Positions 52,001 through 53,775 of a DNA stretch of 64,000 nt are shown piece after piece. Positions within the stretch are counted from its first letter, which is position 1. Every line of letters starts with the position of its first letter. Origin of the DNA: Elephas maximus indicus (Eukaryota; Chordata; Mammalia; Proboscidea; Elephantidae); assembly GCF_024166365.1 (NCBI RefSeq), contig NC_064839.1, positions 39,692,378 through 39,756,377 on the forward strand, written 5' to 3'. The notes below the pieces were generated by a model. The model did not search any database and was not told the DNA's origin. It saw nothing but the letters and a program-made list of their open reading frames with translations. The translations under genes and the position numbers were made by a program.

Positions 52001-52597
52001 ACACGAGCGTAACTCGCTTGATGTCCACGAGCAGAGGTCTGGGGTGGTCTTGGGCTCCTCTTCATATGCTCTTCAGGATCTTGTGTGAGCCGAGCGCACT
52101 TGTTCCCCTTGCAGACCAACTGTCCAGACTTCCACACGGAAAGAGTCATTAACGCAGCCCCAGGAGCCCAGGGAGGCACCGAGATCAGCGTGGAAGTCAT
52201 CTTCGAGCCCAGTCACCTGGGTGAGACCAGGGGCACCCTGACCCTGTCGTCGCTCATAGGAGGGGAGTATATCATCCCCCTCTTTGGAATGTCTCTGCCC
52301 CCCAAGCCCCAGGGGCCCTTCCTGGTCCGAGCTGGGTACAACATCATCATCCCCTTCAAGAATGTTTTCTACCGTACCGTGACCTTCTCCATCGTTGTGG
52401 AGAACCCAGCCTTCACCATCCGCGCTGGAGACTCCGTGCGGCCCAAGAAGATCAACAACATCACAGTCTACTTTGAAGGAAATCCCTCAGGCAGCAAAAC
52501 ACCCATCACCAGCAAGCTGATTGTATCCTGCCCTCCTGGGGAAGGCAGCGAAACAGGAATTAAGTGGGTGTACTATCTGAAAGGGATCACCCCTTAG
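880..52597 (+). CDS. HYDIN: HYDIN, 3' portion (26 coding exons, C-terminal 1,716 aa)
   Basis: HYDIN is a very large protein of the axonemal central pair (C2b projection) in motile cilia and flagella; its loss causes hydrocephalus in mice and primary ciliary dyskinesia in people (established knowledge). Here 26 exons join in one open frame of 5,151 nt with every intron GT-AG and every phase consistent, ending [21 protein letters not shown], which I recognise as the HYDIN C-terminus. The product is a string of ASH/PapD-like Ig folds marked by repeated 'P-G-x-(5)-V-x-F-x-P' strands, for example at residues 161-173, 491-508 and 1579-1596 of this partial protein. Human HYDIN is about 5,120 residues, so this is roughly the last third, and if exon structure is conserved these are the last 26 of about 86 exons. 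The intact frame argues against a pseudogene copy. Upstream exons lie outside the window. VAC14 follows on the same strand, supporting orthology. Individual exons are listed separately and lettered A to Z. Confidence 0.96.
1135..1324 (+). CDS. HYDIN: HYDIN exon B
   Basis: Residues 51-114. The split codon AG|C gives Ser at the A/B junction. Includes [19 protein letters not shown] and ends [12 protein letters not shown]. The 'K/N-N-G-x-I-P' strand is the usual opening of an ASH/MSP-type domain. Acceptor CCCTGCAG, donor GTAATA. The intron before it is only 103 bp, the shortest of the locus here. Confidence 0.95.
1325..3102. other. HYDIN intron B-C, little recognisable content
   Basis: 1.8 kb, AT-rich with several poly-T runs (near 1990 and 2120). 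A MIR-like remnant in + orientation is visible near 2845-2915 (TAGCTGTGTGACC followed by a TCAGGTTCCTCACCTG-like core). Much of 1900-2500 looks like old L1-type T-rich sequence, but I cannot place it in a family. Confidence 0.55.
3103..3205 (+). CDS. HYDIN: HYDIN exon C
   Basis: Residues 115-148 plus one base of a split Ala codon. Encodes [18 protein letters not shown] and then [15 protein letters not shown]. Acceptor CTTCTGCCAG, donor GTGAGT. At 103 bp it is among the shortest exons here, and together with exon B it completes one Ig-like fold (inference). Confidence 0.94.
3432..3719 (+). CDS. HYDIN: HYDIN exon D
   Basis: Residues 149-244. Shows the clearest ASH signature, [13 protein letters not shown] at 161-173, then [13 protein letters not shown] and the closing strand [12 protein letters not shown]. 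The exon ends in a Ser/Glu/Asp-rich linker (about 223-244), a likely flexible acidic spacer between Ig folds. Acceptor TTCTTTGCAG, donor GTGGGA (weaker than its neighbours). Confidence 0.95.
4007..4195 (-). mobile_element. AfroSINE with 12-bp target-site duplication
   Basis: tRNA-headed SINE body at 4019-4183, inverted relative to the window. The tRNA-like head is at the right (CTTAACCATTGCACCACCAGG) and the tail at the left (CCAAACCAAACCCGTTGCC). The shared AfroSINE core GTAGAACTGCCCCATAGGG is present. The target duplication TATAGTTTAATA is exact at 4007-4018 and 4184-4195. It sits beside an L2-like remnant (about 3875-4006). Confidence 0.9.
4380..4755. repeat. MER5A (hAT-Charlie) interrupted by an AfroSINE
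   Basis: The flanks on either side of the SINE (4380-4419 and 4629-4750) read as the two halves of one MER5A relic. They show ACTCAAGGTGC..CATCACCTGGGAGCTTGTTA, then AGACCTATTGAATCAGAGTC and GCATTTTAACAAGGTCCCCAG. MER5A is a short non-autonomous hAT DNA transposon old enough to be shared by placental mammals. Confidence 0.75.
4407..4641 (-). mobile_element. AfroSINE nested in MER5A, 13-bp TSD
   Basis: Full-length SINE at 4420-4628, tail at left, head at right (GCGCTTAACCTCTGCGCCACC). It includes the longer middle segment (TTACGGAAGCAGACTGCCA) that the copy at 4019 lacks. The target duplication TGGGAGCTTGTTA is exact at 4407-4419 and 4629-4641. Confidence 0.9.
5076..5249. mobile_element. Palindromic MITE-like DNA element (174 bp)
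   Basis: Ends are perfect 11-bp inverted repeats, GGTTGCCAGAT at 5076-5086 and ATCTGGCAACC at 5239-5249. The interior is also an imperfect palindrome (TTTGAATTTCAGATAAACA against TTTTTCTGATATTCAAA; AGTATAAGTATGTCCC against GGGATATACTTACACT). A decayed second copy lies at about 22858-22980. I recognise it as a widespread mammalian repeat type but do not assign a name. Confidence 0.7.
5338..5415. repeat. GGAT/GGGA-type simple repeat
   Basis: Degenerate tandem tetranucleotide array: (ATGG)n, then GGGAGGGG and GGGAGGGA blocks, then GGATGGATAGAT and TAGGTAGGTAGA. The composition is strongly G-rich on the + strand. Confidence 0.85.
5597..5739 (+). CDS. HYDIN: HYDIN exon E
   Basis: Residues 245-292. 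The split Ala codon G|CT joins exon D. Starts a new ASH fold: [20 protein letters not shown] (251-270), the 'F-G-x-x-x-x-G' opening typical of these domains, then [19 protein letters not shown]. Acceptor TTCCCCTAG, donor GTAAGT. Confidence 0.95.
5740..7948. other. HYDIN intron E-F with MIR relics
   Basis: 2.2 kb. Holds a MIR relic in minus orientation at about 6610-6745 (AATCCTCACAACAGCCCTGTA and GCAGATGAAGAAACAG), a CA-rich simple repeat near 6845-6895, an A/T-rich stretch at 6950-7240, and a MIR in plus orientation at about 7540-7760. The rest is unassigned. Confidence 0.7.
7540..7760 (+). repeat. MIR element
   Basis: tRNA-derived ancient mammalian SINE. The core CCTTGTCTGTAAAATGGGGGC followed by GGGTTGTTGTGAAGATC and a tail TGATAAATGTTAGTTGCTG are diagnostic. 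Confidence 0.85.
7949..8167 (+). CDS. HYDIN: HYDIN exon F
   Basis: Residues 293-365, phase 0 at both ends, 219 nt. Encodes [21 protein letters not shown] (an ASH strand pair), then [19 protein letters not shown] and [10 protein letters not shown]. Acceptor CTTCCTCAG, donor GTGAGT. Being symmetric, its loss by skipping would keep the frame. Confidence 0.95.
8575..9700 (-). repeat. L1 LINE fragment (ORF2 C-terminus / 3' end), minus strand
   Basis: T-rich, with typical reverse-strand L1 phrases: GAATGGATGTGAAATGGTAT, CATTTCTCTGATCACTAATA, TGCCTTTTGCCCATTTTTCA. Left part 8575-8980 resembles an older L1M 3' region. No open frame survives. Confidence 0.75.
9741..9892 (+). mobile_element. AfroSINE (plus orientation)
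   Basis: Head GAGTCCTGGTAACACGGTGG, then CAGCCACTCCTTGGGAACCC, GGGGCAGTTCTACTCTGTCC and tail ATGAGTCAAAATCAATTCAG. Short variant without the middle segment. Confidence 0.88.
9893..10195 (-). repeat. L1 3' region, minus strand
   Basis: Reverse complement of the same L1 3' family seen on the + strand at 45320-45975. Shared phrases include ACAACTCAGAAGAAG-like, GTTAAGCTAAACTA and the TCCAGACTTTCTGGAG palindrome-like word near 10170. Confidence 0.7.
10200..10840 (-). repeat. L1 ORF2 fragment, minus strand
   Basis: T-rich strand. On the minus strand 10507-10716 reads LVRLSKK after an N/K-rich stretch, which looks like the linker of L1 ORF2. It ends just before exon G of HYDIN. Confidence 0.65.
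10895..11055 (+). CDS. HYDIN: HYDIN exon G
   Basis: Residues 366-418 plus GA of a split Glu codon. Encodes [20 protein letters not shown] and then [13 protein letters not shown] and [13 protein letters not shown]. Donor GTGAGT overlaps an apparent in-frame stop; the split codon GA|G restores Glu with exon H. Acceptor TTCGTTACAG. Confidence 0.95.
11056..13440. other. HYDIN intron G-H
   Basis: 2.4 kb. Contains a tiny AfroSINE-tail scrap near 11388-11413 (CCAAAACCGTTGCCGTTGAG) and a hAT-like DNA element at 12297-12520, with otherwise undistinguished sequence. Short open frames at 11663-11881 and 11768-12163 lack coding features. Confidence 0.65.
12297..12522 (+). mobile_element. hAT-type DNA transposon relic
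   Basis: Left end GTGTTAGCAAATTATGGCCC and right end GGGCCC..TTTGCCAACCCCTGA form decayed terminal inverted repeats around CAGGGGTTGGCAAA. The interior phrase TTTGTAAATAAAGTTTTATT with GGAACACAGCCATACCC is a common mammalian repeat; I do not name the subfamily. Confidence 0.7.
13441..13538 (+). CDS. HYDIN: HYDIN exon H (98 nt)
   Basis: Residues 419-451, the smallest coding exon here. Encodes [17 protein letters not shown], an ASH opening strand ('I-N-S-G-x-V'), then [14 protein letters not shown]. Acceptor TATTTGCAG, donor GTAAAT; ends with one base of a Gly codon. Confidence 0.94.
14285..14492 (+). CDS. HYDIN: HYDIN exon I
   Basis: Residues 452-520 plus CA of a split Gln codon. Begins with a Ser/Asp-rich linker (452-490), then the ASH signature [18 protein letters not shown] at 491-508 and [12 protein letters not shown]. 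Acceptor GCCCCCAG, donor GTAAGA. Confidence 0.95.
14583..14632. repeat. C-rich / CA simple repeat
   Basis: A run of C residues (about 14598-14613) is followed by CACACACGCACACACA. The minus strand therefore shows a poly-glycine open frame that is an artefact of this repeat. Confidence 0.85.
14855..14995 (+). repeat. MIR element
   Basis: Phrases TCAATGTCCTCATATATAAA, GGAGATAACAATACCCAAC and GATAGTGCCTGGCACTCAGT are the MIR core and tail. Confidence 0.8.
15719..15931 (+). CDS. HYDIN: HYDIN exon J
   Basis: Residues 521-591 plus CG of a split Arg codon. Encodes [20 protein letters not shown], then [19 protein letters not shown] and [16 protein letters not shown]. The end of this exon opens the next Ig fold. 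Acceptor CTTCTCCTCTCAG, donor GTGAGT. Confidence 0.95.
16424..16562 (+). CDS. HYDIN: HYDIN exon K
   Basis: Residues 592-638. The split Arg codon CG|G joins exon J. Encodes [20 protein letters not shown] (an ASH opening strand), then [17 protein letters not shown], whose next strand is completed in exon L. Acceptor CTTGGCCAG, donor GTGTGT. Confidence 0.95.
16563..18432. other. HYDIN intron K-L
   Basis: 1.9 kb. An L2-like phrase lies at 16655-16720 (ATAGGTATTTACTGAGTGAC). A clustered CCAATCA/TGATTGG structure lies at 17719-17769. A poly-T run is near 17905. The remainder is unassigned, and the small open frames at 17663-18393 show no protein I recognise. Confidence 0.6.
18433..18598 (+). CDS. 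HYDIN: HYDIN exon L
   Basis: Residues 639-693 plus one base of a Gly codon. Encodes [19 protein letters not shown] (ASH 'V-x-F-x-P' strand), [18 protein letters not shown], then [14 protein letters not shown], which opens the next fold. Acceptor TTTCCTTAG, donor GTAAGG. Confidence 0.95.
19020..19330 (-). repeat. L2-type LINE 3' fragment
   Basis: ACGCATTTATTCAGTTCCAT, AATATTATTGAGCCCCTAAG and CCTGATATTTACATTCTAGT follow the usual L2 reverse-strand 3' pattern. Confidence 0.6.
19385..19572 (-). mobile_element. AfroSINE, minus orientation, long variant
   Basis: Tail at left (TCAATTCTAACTCATGGCAA), core AGAGTAGAACTGCTTCATAG, middle segment AGAAGCAGGTCACCAGCC, head at right (GTGCTTAACCATCTATGCCA). 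More diverged than the copies at 4019 and 4420. Same subtype as 61670-61868. Confidence 0.85.
19680..20430 (-). repeat. Old L1 3' fragment, minus strand
   Basis: Phrases AATGCTACAATAAACATCCT, AAAGGTGGGATTTCTGGGGC and ATTCCCAACAGCAGG are standard reverse-strand L1M/L1ME sequence. Confidence 0.7.
23590..23737 (+). CDS. HYDIN: HYDIN exon M
   Basis: Residues 694-742 plus AG of a split Arg codon. Encodes [20 protein letters not shown], then [20 protein letters not shown] and WVPPLSR. The 'P-P-L-S-R' end feeds the strand in exon N. Acceptor TCCTCCACAG, donor GTAAAA. Confidence 0.95.
24180..24387 (+). CDS. HYDIN: HYDIN exon N
   Basis: Residues 743-812. Encodes [20 protein letters not shown] (744-763), the ASH strand pair, then [20 protein letters not shown] and [14 protein letters not shown], which opens the following domain. 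Acceptor CTCAACCAG, donor GTAAGG. Confidence 0.95.
24795..25202. repeat. Interspersed repeat with CCATAACA ends
   Basis: Starts GCTGCCATAACAAAAAATAC and ends GGGGACACAATTTAATCCAT, the same ends as the copies at 47836-48350 and 54468-54750. The interior has TCCTCACATGGCATC and GTGTGTGTGTCTCTG. A familiar mammalian repeat type that I do not assign to a named family. Confidence 0.65.
25280..25501 (+). CDS. HYDIN: HYDIN exon O
   Basis: Residues 813-886, symmetric phase 0, 222 nt. Encodes [20 protein letters not shown] (ASH opening), then [20 protein letters not shown] and LKGLELRIK. This single exon covers nearly a whole Ig fold. Acceptor TCTCTCAG, donor GTGAGA. Confidence 0.95.
26081..26250 (+). 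CDS. HYDIN: HYDIN exon P
   Basis: Residues 887-942 plus AG of a split Ser codon. Encodes [20 protein letters not shown], then [20 protein letters not shown] (ASH 'Y-N-F-G' opening) and [11 protein letters not shown]. Acceptor CCTCCCCACAG, donor GTAAGT. Confidence 0.95.
26915..27120 (+). repeat. MIR element
   Basis: GGTTCAAATCCAGGCTCTTC, TAATCTTGGGAAAAATTTTT, AGCTAATAATAGTACCTCCT and AACAGTACCTGGGACATAGG match the MIR core. Just upstream (about 26730-26900) is a DNA-transposon relic of the CACCATCCAATATGGTAG type. Confidence 0.8.
27318..27483 (+). mobile_element. AfroSINE, plus orientation
   Basis: Head GGAGTCCTGGTAGCACAGTG, box-B-like GGCAGTTCAACTCCACC, then CGCAGTTCTCTGTCCTATAA and tail GTTGACTCGACAGCAATGGG ending in a GGGTT tandem run. 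Confidence 0.88.
27605..27870 (-). repeat. MIR element, minus strand
   Basis: GTAATCCTCACAACAACCCT, CCATTTTACAGATGAGGAAA and GAGTCACATAGCTAGTTAG form the antisense MIR core. A poly-T run interrupts it near 27656-27674. Confidence 0.82.
28242..28440 (+). CDS. HYDIN: HYDIN exon Q
   Basis: Residues 943-1009. Encodes [20 protein letters not shown], then [20 protein letters not shown] (ASH signature), [20 protein letters not shown]. The closing strand I-E-I-K-G-K-G is the typical ASH end. Acceptor TTTTCTCCAG, donor GTAAGG. Confidence 0.95.
29520..31260 (+). repeat. L2 LINE, split by a younger L1
   Basis: Left part (29520-29661) has CTACTGCCACCATTCCAGTC and the right part (30876-31260) has GATTGGATCACTCAGGCTTC, CGAATGGCCTACAAGACC and CCTCCCCTGACTCCCAAGT. 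These are consecutive stretches of the L2 reverse-transcriptase end and 3' tail. Confidence 0.78.
29662..30861 (-). mobile_element. L1 3' fragment with 14-bp TSD and probable 3' transduction
   Basis: An exact 14-bp target duplication CAAAATACACATTT occurs at 29648-29661 and 30862-30875. Reading on the minus strand, the insert holds the L1 tail end and 3' UTR (30861 down to about 29756, including GAGAATTTGAGGTCTG-like and CTGACAGGGAACACAAC-type phrases shared with the L1 at 38073). Then comes a T9 tract (29747-29755), about 80 bp of non-L1 sequence, and a second T9 tract (29659-29667). Two poly(A) tails bracketing unique sequence are the mark of a 3' transduction. Confidence 0.82.
31559..31717 (+). 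CDS. HYDIN: HYDIN exon R
   Basis: Residues 1010-1062, symmetric phase 0, 159 nt. Encodes [20 protein letters not shown], then [20 protein letters not shown] and [10 protein letters not shown]. The 'K-L-G-A-V-L-P-G-Q' stretch opens an ASH fold finished in exon S. Acceptor TTGCCCCACAG, donor GTCAGT. Confidence 0.95.
31985..32520 (-). repeat. Old L1 3' fragment, minus strand
   Basis: CATTCTCCATGTCATTAAAT, AGAAGTGGGCTTGTCGGGTC and ACTTTACACTCCCACCAGCA are reverse-strand L1ME-type sequence. A MIR scrap (CATTTTACATACAAGGAAAC) lies just before it. Confidence 0.7.
32625..32900 (-). repeat. L2-type 3' fragment
   Basis: CATTCCTTCATTCATTTCG, TTCAATAAATATGTGCTAGA and GGAGTTCACAGTCTTTTGG follow the reverse-strand L2 pattern. 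32900-34000 shows no element I can name. Confidence 0.55.
34010..34185 (+). mobile_element. MER5A (hAT-Charlie)
   Basis: Near-complete: left end AGTGGTTCTCAAACTTTAG, interior GGAGATTCTGATTTGGTTGG, right end GGCTTTGAGAAACATTG, giving the expected terminal inverted repeats. Confidence 0.85.
34315..34545 (-). repeat. MIR element, minus strand
   Basis: GTGTACAGGTGAGGAAACGG and ATTACACACCTGGTTACAGA are the antisense MIR core. It ends about 45 bp before the acceptor of exon S. Confidence 0.75.
34588..34865 (+). CDS. HYDIN: HYDIN exon S
   Basis: Residues 1063-1154 plus AG of a split Arg codon; 278 nt, the second longest internal exon. Encodes [20 protein letters not shown] (ASH signature), [20 protein letters not shown], then [20 protein letters not shown], opening a new fold. 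Acceptor TTCTGTCCAG, donor GTAGGA. Confidence 0.95.
35050..35440 (-). repeat. Two MIR-type relics, minus strand
   Basis: First at about 35065-35225 (TATATGCCAGGCACTGTTCT, ATCCATTTTACACACAG), second at 35245-35440 (ATTTAATTATCACAGACCCC, AGGTCACACAGCCATGAAGT). Both read as antisense MIR cores. Confidence 0.75.
36143..36362 (+). CDS. HYDIN: HYDIN exon T
   Basis: Residues 1155-1228. The split Arg codon joins exon S. Encodes [20 protein letters not shown], then [20 protein letters not shown] (ASH signature) and [17 protein letters not shown], whose final 'L-T-L-S-G' is a standard ASH end. Acceptor TCTTGGAAAAG (poor pyrimidine tract immediately before AG), donor GTTAGT. Confidence 0.95.
36475..36665 (+). 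repeat. L2 3' fragment
   Basis: CTGCTCCCTCCCACCACAGG, TGCTATTCCCGTTGCTG and TTCAGCTCTCAGCTTGAGT are the L2 3' consensus-like run. Confidence 0.7.
36790..37555 (-). repeat. L1 ORF2/3' fragment, minus strand
   Basis: GGGTAGATGCCTAAGAGTAC, CATTCCCATCAGCAATATCT, CTAATGACTAATGATGTTAA and ATCTTTTGCCTATTTTTAAT are the familiar reverse-strand L1 order. Confidence 0.78.
38073..41889 (-). mobile_element. 5'-truncated L1 (3.8 kb), minus strand, 12-bp TSD
   Basis: L1 LINE retrotransposon. Target duplication CAAATCTTCTTT is exact at 38061-38072 and 41890-41901. On the minus strand it contains the C-terminal part of ORF2 and a 1.1-kb 3' UTR; ORF1 and the endonuclease are missing. The 262-codon open stretch at 40450-41238 holds the reverse-transcriptase core, with motifs [13 protein letters not shown] and LFADDMILH. 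Frameshifts and stops break ORF2 into at least six pieces (41892-41698, 41630-41379, 41238-40450, 40400-39855, 39764-39417, 39404-39147), so it is inactive. It is the least decayed LINE in the window. Confidence 0.93.
40450..41238 (-). pseudogene. L1 ORF2 reverse-transcriptase fragment
   Basis: Longest surviving piece of ORF2 in the L1 at 38073-41889. Starts within the fingers/palm region, passes [20 protein letters not shown] and shows the catalytic F-A-D-D motif. It is interrupted on both sides by frame changes and makes no product by itself. Confidence 0.88.
42801..43013 (+). CDS. HYDIN: HYDIN exon U
   Basis: Residues 1229-1299, symmetric phase 0, 213 nt. Encodes [20 protein letters not shown], then [20 protein letters not shown] and [20 protein letters not shown] (ASH signature). 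The closing strand continues into exon V. Acceptor TTGCTTCCAG, donor GTAGGT. Confidence 0.95.
43390..43800 (-). repeat. Old L1 3' fragment, minus strand
   Basis: AATGGCTGCTTAATATCGTA, CTAACATCTCCCTGTTGCTG and AAGTTCCCTGGAGTGCGATT are reverse-strand L1ME-type sequence. Confidence 0.7.
43868..44031 (+). CDS. HYDIN: HYDIN exon V
   Basis: Residues 1300-1353 plus AG of a split Arg codon. Encodes [20 protein letters not shown], then [20 protein letters not shown] and NWLNKPQR. The first strand closes the fold begun in exon U, and the last opens another. Acceptor CTTCCCCTTAG, donor GTGAGT. Confidence 0.95.
44535..44720 (+). repeat. MIR element
   Basis: GTGTGAATCCCAGTTCTGCC, CGGTTACTAGTCATGTTACC and CCTCATCAGTAAAACAGGG are the MIR core. 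Confidence 0.78.
44905..45055 (+). CDS. HYDIN: HYDIN exon W
   Basis: Residues 1354-1404. The split Arg codon AG|A joins exon V. Encodes [40 protein letters not shown] and YKEGLYAAK. Acceptor TGTTCTCCAG, donor GTACCA (a weak donor). Confidence 0.95.
45320..45980 (+). repeat. L1 3' UTR copy with A-rich tail, plus strand
   Basis: CATTGGGGTCTTAAAAGCTT, TGTCATGAGACCAGAAGACC, GTTTAGCTTAACTAGTAAAA and GGGGGAGGAACAACTCAGAA match the family seen inverted at 9893-10195. It ends AACAACAACAAAATAAATAA and an A-run near 45970. Confidence 0.78.
46205..46480 (-). repeat. L2-type 3' fragment
   Basis: ATTCATTCATTCAACAAATA, TTGAGCATATGCCATGCACT and TCTCATGGAACACACAGTCT follow the L2 reverse-strand 3' pattern. 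Confidence 0.6.
46550..47215 (+). repeat. L1-derived fragments, plus strand
   Basis: GAACCTCTGAGAGAAAAGT and AGCCACTGTGGAAAATAATT with ACCATATGACCCAG are L1 phrases in sense orientation. The order is disrupted, suggesting internal deletion. Confidence 0.6.
47305..47535 (+). CDS. HYDIN: HYDIN exon X
   Basis: Residues 1405-1481, symmetric phase 0, 231 nt. Encodes [40 protein letters not shown] (ASH opening) and [18 protein letters not shown]. The ASH strand is completed across the junction with exon Y. Acceptor CGCGAATTCAG, with its pyrimidine tract further upstream; donor GTACGA. Confidence 0.95.
47836..48350. repeat. Interspersed repeat with CTACAACAG/CCACTAC ends
   Basis: Starts GTCTAGTGTTGCTACAACAG, then AGTTTATTCTCTCACAGTCC and ends GGGGGGACACAATTCAGTCC. 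Same family as 24795-25202 and 54468-54750. Confidence 0.68.
48720..49860 (-). repeat. L1 fragments, minus strand, split by AfroSINE
   Basis: 48720-49140 is L1ME-type 3' sequence. 49140-49198 and 49367-49860 are two halves of an ORF2 stretch (CCAACTTTGCATTCATGGAA; TAGATTCGGTATGGTAACAT; GAACCTGCAAGTAAAGTTTT), with the SINE at 49199-49366 between them. Confidence 0.72.
49199..49366 (-). mobile_element. AfroSINE nested in L1
   Basis: Tail at left (ACTGCTGTTGAGTCGATTCC), core AGTAGAACTGCCCCATAGAG, head at right (TAACCACTACGCCACCGGGG). Short variant and little diverged. I could not find a clean target duplication. Confidence 0.88.
50035..50084 (+). mobile_element. 30-bp AfroSINE-tail micro-insertion with 10-bp TSD
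   Basis: The insert 50045-50074 (CGGAATCGACTCGACGGCAC followed by TGGGACTGGG) is only the 3' tail of an AfroSINE or its RTE partner. It is flanked by exact copies of ATAGATGTAT at 50035-50044 and 50075-50084, which shows it is a real retroposition event with extreme 5' truncation. Confidence 0.85.
50715..50939 (+). CDS. HYDIN: HYDIN exon Y
   Basis: Residues 1482-1556, symmetric phase 0, 225 nt. Encodes [20 protein letters not shown] (ASH signature), [20 protein letters not shown] and [19 protein letters not shown]. The exon ends one base before GTGAGC. Acceptor TTTCTTTCAG. Confidence 0.95.
51215..51430 (+). repeat. MIR element
   Basis: TACTTGAATCCTGGCTTCAT, TCACTTACTCATTGTGTGAA and ACCTCCCAGGATTGCTGGCA give the MIR order. 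A second MIR scrap in the same orientation lies at about 51860-51975 (TGCCTCAGTTTCTTCATAGT). Confidence 0.78.
52115..52597 (+). CDS. HYDIN: HYDIN exon Z (terminal coding exon)
   Basis: Residues 1557-1716 and stop. At 483 nt it is by far the longest coding exon here. Encodes [20 protein letters not shown], then [18 protein letters not shown] (ASH signature, 1579-1596), [40 protein letters not shown] and the final [17 protein letters not shown]. It holds the last complete ASH fold plus a C-terminal fold. Stop TAG at 52595-52597. Acceptor CCCCTTGCAG. Confidence 0.97.
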   Translation, partial: TNCPDFHTERVINAAPGAQGGTEISVEVIFEPSHLGETRGTLTLSSLIGGEYIIPLFGMSLPPKPQGPFLVRAGYNIIIPFKNVFYRTVTFSIVVENPAFTIRAGDSVRPKKINNITVYFEGNPSGSKTPITSKLIVSCPPGEGSETGIKWVYYLKGITP

Positions 52598-53775
52598 AGG
52601 TAACCAGGGTCAGCTGCATCAATGAAAAGCCGTCTCCTCAGCCTTAGTATCTCCGTACTGTTCTAGCCTGACAAAAGATAAAGAATAAGAATTCTAAAGG
52701 TACTCTTTTATCTTCCTCATTCAATTATAGGTGCAGTTACTTCCGTAGTATATGTATTCCATATAGATATAGGGATAGAGATAGAGATAGTAGCTACACA
52801 CAGCAAACCTCTATTTTAGATAACTGGCTCCTTGTGAGCCCCTGAGTTTAATTAATTAACGTATCCCCAAGGCTCAGGTATTCTGTAAAAATCCCCATTT
52901 TCAACAAGAAGACCCAATTATCACGCTCATGACCTTGTATCAGAGAGCACTCAGCAGTTCATGATCTGGAGCACTGCGTTTTCTTTTTAAAATCCAATGT
53001 TTTAAAGAGTCTTTAGATGTGACTCTGTGTGTTATTTTATTCTGCTTTCACATAAAAGCAAATAAGTAACTATTTTCAAAACAACATACAGGTAACTTTA
53101 GGGCAACCATGGCAGGGACAGGGACCAGCGTAGGTCCCATGTGCTTTTTTCTTGGCTTTTCTGTCAGTTTCTGAATCCCATGCCTGTTCCTGCTGATGGC
53201 TAGGTTCTGGAGAAGCACTAATGGAAATCCCAGTCCCCTGCCCCCACCCAACCCCATGCGCAGCATTCAGCCTGCGGAGCAGGGATTGGTGAGACAGAAT
53301 CACCTAAACCTGATCCAGAATCCCCCTCGCTCAGCCATGATTTACTTGGTCTTGGAGGGGCATGAGCATCATATTTTTTCTTTTTTGAAAACTTACACAG
53401 CAGGGCTGAGGGCCAGTGCTACAGAGCATGCATCCACCCAGCCACTTGTGCTGCAACTGAATTGGAATCTCCTTCCAGGGGAAGGATCGTGTCCATATTT
53501 GATATGTTTAAACTGCAACTATCTTGTGTGCACGTAAAGGGTGATGATCTATCTCAATGCCTTTCTTAGGAAGGGAAACTTCACAGGGAAAGCACTATGA
53601 AACCTCCGCCTCCGCCTCCACCTCCATGGAGCAGTGGGGCATGTCCCTGAGCCCAGAGCCATGGCTCCACAGCCCTCTCTTCCTTGGGTCTTGCTGTATG
53701 TGTTAACAGGACCACTTCCCTGTTGGCACCACAAAAGTACGTTTTGAAATAAAGATGGTTAAAGAATAGCCCTGG
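52598..53775 (+). other. HYDIN: Probable HYDIN 3' UTR
   Basis: No further coding sequence follows the stop. The region runs to the AATAAA at 53748-53753. It contains a short AGATAG-type repeat (about 52765-52790) and a CCTCCG/CCTCCA repeat (53602-53625). The alternative, a nearer end at a weak AAAGAATAAGA near 52680, cannot be excluded. Confidence 0.55.
53748..53753 (+). terminator. HYDIN: Candidate HYDIN poly(A) signal
   Basis: Canonical AATAAA about 1.15 kb past the stop codon, followed by a GT-rich run (GGAGTGGATTTGTGTCTGAG, about 53774-53793) that suits the downstream element. It is the first good signal-plus-GU pair after the stop. Confidence 0.55.

Noticed and set aside
880-52597. Possibility that this is a duplicated HYDIN pseudogene
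   Set aside because: All 26 exons are open, splice sites are canonical, and VAC14 follows in the expected order. A HYDIN2-type partial copy is known as a human-lineage event on another chromosome.
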